The position numbers were made by a program, and so were the translations under genes. A stretch of DNA of 64,000 bases from the NCBI RefSeq assembly GCF_020283565.1, contig NC_060059.1, positions 40,416,338-40,480,337 of the forward strand, in the 5' to 3' direction. This document shows positions 60,901 through 64,000 of the stretch, piece by piece; position 1 is the stretch's first letter, and every line of letters starts with the position of its first letter. Origin of the DNA: Trifolium pratense (taxonomy: Eukaryota > Streptophyta > Magnoliopsida > Fabales > Fabaceae). The notes under the pieces are model-generated. The model ran no database searches and had not been told where the DNA came from. It was given only the letters and a program-made list of their open reading frames with translations.

Positions 60901-62438
60901 GGTCCATCGTTTTCTCTGCCCAAAGGGAGAACTGATTCATAATCATTAAGCAAGCTAGTCACCATACTCATAAAACGTTGCCCTTCGTTAGAAGTTCCCT
61001 CGTTTGTGGCGGAGCGTAAGAGTTCCAAACAAGCTGCAAGCAGTTCTTTTGGACAAGAGAAGAATACCCAAAGTATACATAATGTATGAAACTTAGACAA
61101 TTTAGTCAATGAAGAATCATCTTCATCTAAAACCTTTTGTTTCAATTCAGAAAAGACCTCAGGTTTATCTTGCATATTCAGGAAATTCTTGTCAATCATC
61201 TTTGATACATCCTTTCCCTCAAATAACGCAACAAAAAAGGTGAGCACATTTTGAAAAACTGCTGAGCGAATTCCTCTAATTACAGCTGATGTTGGTGCTA
61301 CTGAAGAAGCAATGCGGCAAATATCAGCCAATCCAAAAATACAAGCTTTAGCAGTTTCAAATGCAATACCACTGGAATCCTCTTCCTTACTGATCAAAGC
61401 CAAACTCCAGTTATGCATATTGATAACCACTTTAGTTGCGGCTTCCAAAGCTTTTGGACAGTGACAAGCATATCGAGGAATTAAATCGGCCACAATTCTC
61501 TGTACACTCATACAACCTGTCACATTATAAAAGTTCCACTTTGAGCAAAAGAGAATTCCAATTCCAATCATGGAAATTTTCTATCAGCTCCTAATTATGG
61601 GCAGTTGAATATAGTTGGCTTGCATATTAAGTGTTTAATTAGGTGACAAAATCACAAGGTTTGTCAATCGCAGATAGCGGAAAATAGCCGATTGACGGCG
61701 ATTGTTAAAAGTCTGCTGCCCAATAGTGCTATAGCACCACTATAGCAGCTACTTGACAACATTTTGTACTAAATAACATATTATGGAACAATAACGGTTT
61801 GTCCAAATTCCACTACACTACGGCGGTTTCTCTATAGCAGCTATTTAACAACAATGTGAAAATCACATCACTAATTCCTAAACCCTAATTGCTTGAGGTG
61901 ATACTGAAACCTAATATCTTGTGTTTTCAGCAACTAATTTGTCCCTAAGTGGGGATATTCCAAAATACATCCTAATTCCTAAACCCTAATTGCAAAGAAA
62001 TTCTAATTGAACAAAACAAAGACTACAGAAAGAAACAAAAAAGCTGTTACCTCTGGAAGAAGCGATGAGAGCAAGAAAGCTCTGGTCAAGGTCAGATGTG
62101 GAGGGAACTGGTTTCTGAATGAGGCAACGTTTAATTCGTTTGTAAACTTCGAAAACGTTTCGAATTGCGTCTTTGTTTCTGCGTTTTGCGAGAATTTCAT
62201 CTTGAGATAACGGCGGAGGAGCAGGTAGGGTTTGCAGAAAGGGGGCGGTAGTTTCCGGAGAGTCGTGGAGCTTTCGCTTCTTCGTAGGTTGGTCAATGGA
62301 GGAGGACATGGTGGTGGTGGAAGAGAGTGGTGACTCTGATGCGGTGGTTTCTCTATGGTGTCGTTTATCTTTTGTGTCTACAAGATTCTCCATTGTAACT
62401 AAGGATTTGTTAGATTCTCCGTTAGTTAATTTATCCAA
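55000..62438 (-). CDS. RRM and SPOC-domain protein (FPA/SPEN-like)
   Basis: Nine exons: 62438-62051, 61516-60783, 60068-59768, 59685-58404, 57692-57469, 57334-56746, 56656-56575, 55405-55358, 55197-55000. Phases are consistent and give about 1281 residues. Residues 1-375 are a charged start followed by a helical region ([20 protein letters not shown]). RRM-type folds follow at about 597-670 ([15 protein letters not shown]) and 681-755 ([15 protein letters not shown]). A Pro-rich stretch lies at about 1050-1125, then a C-terminal SPOC domain ([20 protein letters not shown] to [20 protein letters not shown]). SPEN-family proteins such as FPA act in the nucleus in RNA 3'-end choice and silencing; that role here is inference. 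The 82-bp third intron is the least certain junction. Met16 (62393) is another possible start. Confidence 0.85.
55406..56574. other. intron 7 of the SPOC-domain gene
   Basis: Contains a (TTAG)n stretch at 56348-56372. On the plus strand a small exon-like frame starts at 55721 ([20 protein letters not shown]) before a gtatgt; not supported as a gene. Confidence 0.4.
57693..58403. other. intron 4 of the SPOC-domain gene
   Basis: AT-rich; no repeat resolved. Confidence 0.5.
60345..60600 (-). pseudogene. LINE reverse-transcriptase 3' fragment in intron 2
   Basis: The minus strand reads [20 protein letters not shown] and [20 protein letters not shown] followed by RRVDQMEGS, with stops between. 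This is the familiar C-terminal segment of plant LINE ORF2 (WAVK.QH, AEMRML, RWFGHV.RRP). It lies in the same orientation as the host gene. Confidence 0.8.
61640..61860. repeat. dispersed repeat in intron 1 of the SPOC-domain gene
   Basis: Contains ctatagc/gctatag units and agcagctacttgacaaca plus a related agcagctatttaacaaca, arranged as diverged direct copies. The block taattcctaaaccctaattg also occurs twice (61871 and 61974). Ends of a defined element were not found. Confidence 0.4.
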
Positions 62439-63350
62439 ATTAATAAAAGATTCTTGTCAATAAATTGACTGCGGTAAAATGTAACTACTCACTTCGGTAC
62501 TTTTTATTTTTTCATATAAGAAATTATGACAAATTAATTTTTAAATGTTTTAAATATTTAATTTTATTTATGTTTTTATTTATTGTATTAAAAAGAATAT
62601 TAAAAATCAGTAAATTTTTTTTAAGTAAATATAAGTAAGTTAGTTGAATTAAGAATAATTAAATTCTTGTATACATAAATAAATTTTTTTTTTTTTGGTC
62701 AGGTATACATAAATAAATTTAAATTTATAAAAATATTAAATGAAAATAAATATGTACAATGTGTTTTCTTTAGTTTGTGTGATTTTTTTAAAATATTCTT
62801 TATAAAAAATATCGGAAGAAGTATCTATACCATTTGATTTTGAGCTATGTTTACATGTCAATAGATATAGTTTGTTTAAAGAGAAATACTATAAAAATAG
62901 TAAACCATCAAATTGATCCGTTAAATGTTTCTCAATTTGATCATTATGTGAATATCTATTTCAATTATTGTATCTAAGTCTCTACATTCATTCACACTTT
63001 ATCAAAATAGTTCTTGACACTTTCAACTTGCCGTTAAATTAGTTTCTATCTTTACAATTTTTTATCAAATATTTTGAATTGACCGTTCACTTAAATTGTG
63101 TGATGTCATTGTTTAAGTGACATTTAACACTTTACATTAGTGCATTTAATGGTGTTATAAAACATATGTCAACAGAGGTACTAAATTGATAAACGATAAA
63201 CATTTAGCAGGGACAAAGATTAATTTGAGATATTAAAAAAGTCAAAAACATATTTGAAAACGAGTTACAAAAACAGATCAATTTGGTGGTTACTCTACTA
63301 AAAATATTTTCTTTTCAAAACAACATTCACTCGTTTATTAGGAAAAGGCT
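62439..63350. other. upstream flank of the SPOC-domain gene with micro-insertion
   Basis: No further gene. A perfect 18-bp repeat gtatacataaataaattt (62669-62686, 62703-62720) flanks a 16-nt antisense insert, ctgacc plus A10. Confidence 0.6.
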
Positions 63351-63365
63351 TAAATGTAGTTTTGC

Positions 63366-64000
63366 CCCCCCTGTTTTGATTAAATCGGAATTTTACCCCC
63401 CCTGTTTTAAAACGCGGACTTTTACCCCCCCTGTTTTATAATTTTTTGGATTTTGCCCCCTCTAAAATTCTGCTTTCGAGTCACAACTTTAAAGCTTCGC
63501 ACACAACTCAATTTTGATCAATAATTCACCAAAAGGATACCGAAATGACCGTAATCGAGTTATCTTTCCACATAATCAAACCCCACTGAATTTGGAGTTA
63601 CAAAGAGGGATTAATTACCGTTTTAGTGAAGGTATGTCCCCCAAAATTCTGCAAAAAATCTGCTTTCGAGTCACAAATTCAAAGCTTCGCATATAACTCA
63701 ATTTGGATCCATAATTCACCAAACGGCTACCGAAATGACCGTAATCGAGTTATCTTTCCACAGAATCAAACCCCACTAAATTTGGAGTTACAGAGAGATA
63801 TTAATTACCGTTTTAGTGAAGGTCTGTCCAATTACTAATTCTGCAAAAATCTACTTGTGATCTTCAAATTCAACATCGTCTACCGAACACATCGTAACTC
63901 CAAATTCGACGAAATTGAAATGCCAACAAGGGTAATTTCGTTAGATTTCCATACATGTAAATATTATTAAAAAATGAGCTACAGGGTGAGAGGAATGACG
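63366..64000. repeat. dispersed repeat with 190-bp tandem unit, runs off the window
   Basis: Starts with three close copies of ttttaccccccctgtttt (63368-63445). Then a 190-bp unit is repeated in tandem (63470-63659, 63660-63849), sharing ctgctttcgagtcacaa, accgaaatgaccgtaatcga and aatttggagttaca. A third, diverged partial unit follows to the end of the window. No coding capacity. Confidence 0.8.

Noticed and set aside
63470..63849. Direct repeats considered as a CRISPR array
   Set aside because: Units are 190 bp in tandem without spacers, in a plant nuclear context.

Overview
The window is nuclear DNA from a flowering plant. AT-rich intergenic DNA, short spliced exons, plant-specific gene families and dense small transposable elements all point that way. 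The gene set and the repeats (many poly(A)-tailed SINEs, CACTA elements starting CACTACAAGAAA, hAT and Mutator MITEs) fit a papilionoid legume, probably of the Medicago/Trifolium group; that species call is inference.

Five protein genes and the rest of a sixth can be read exon by exon. In order: a D14-type strigolactone receptor (15485-16675, +), an armadillo-repeat protein of the U-box-less PUB4-like type (30391-32362, -), a GH35 beta-galactosidase with 17 exons (34070-39148, +), a tRNA-Thr(AGT) (39925-39998, +), a mitochondrial outer-membrane porin VDAC (40107-42061, +), an F-box/kelch-type protein (44043-45221, -) and a nine-exon RRM plus SPOC-domain (FPA/SPEN-like) protein (55000-62438, -).

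The first 15 kb and 17-30 kb contain no convincing host gene. They are built from mobile elements, many of them resolved to exact ends by target-site duplications (TSDs): hAT-type elements at 10611-11312, 12143-13026 and 20854-21421; Mutator-type elements at 6129-6312, 18842-19095, 28139-28982 and 52580-52836; Stowaway-like elements at 26796, 45453 and 45623; a solo LTR at 17293; several tRNA-derived SINEs; and two CACTA elements of 4-5 kb. The CACTA element at 21646-26602 sits inside an antisense SINE, which sits in a further repeat that also took an hAT insertion. It still carries a TnpA-like gene but has lost its TnpD transposase apart from the N-terminal domain. The CACTA element at 47042-51280 carries intron-containing fragments of a host FORGETTER1/strawberry-notch gene.

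The most unusual signal is a set of about ten tiny insertions (11-30 nt), each only a few bases plus oligo(A), each flanked by a perfect or near-perfect 13-18 bp direct repeat. They look like extreme 5'-truncated retrotransposition events driven by LINE machinery. One lies in the D14 intron, one inside a CACTA element.
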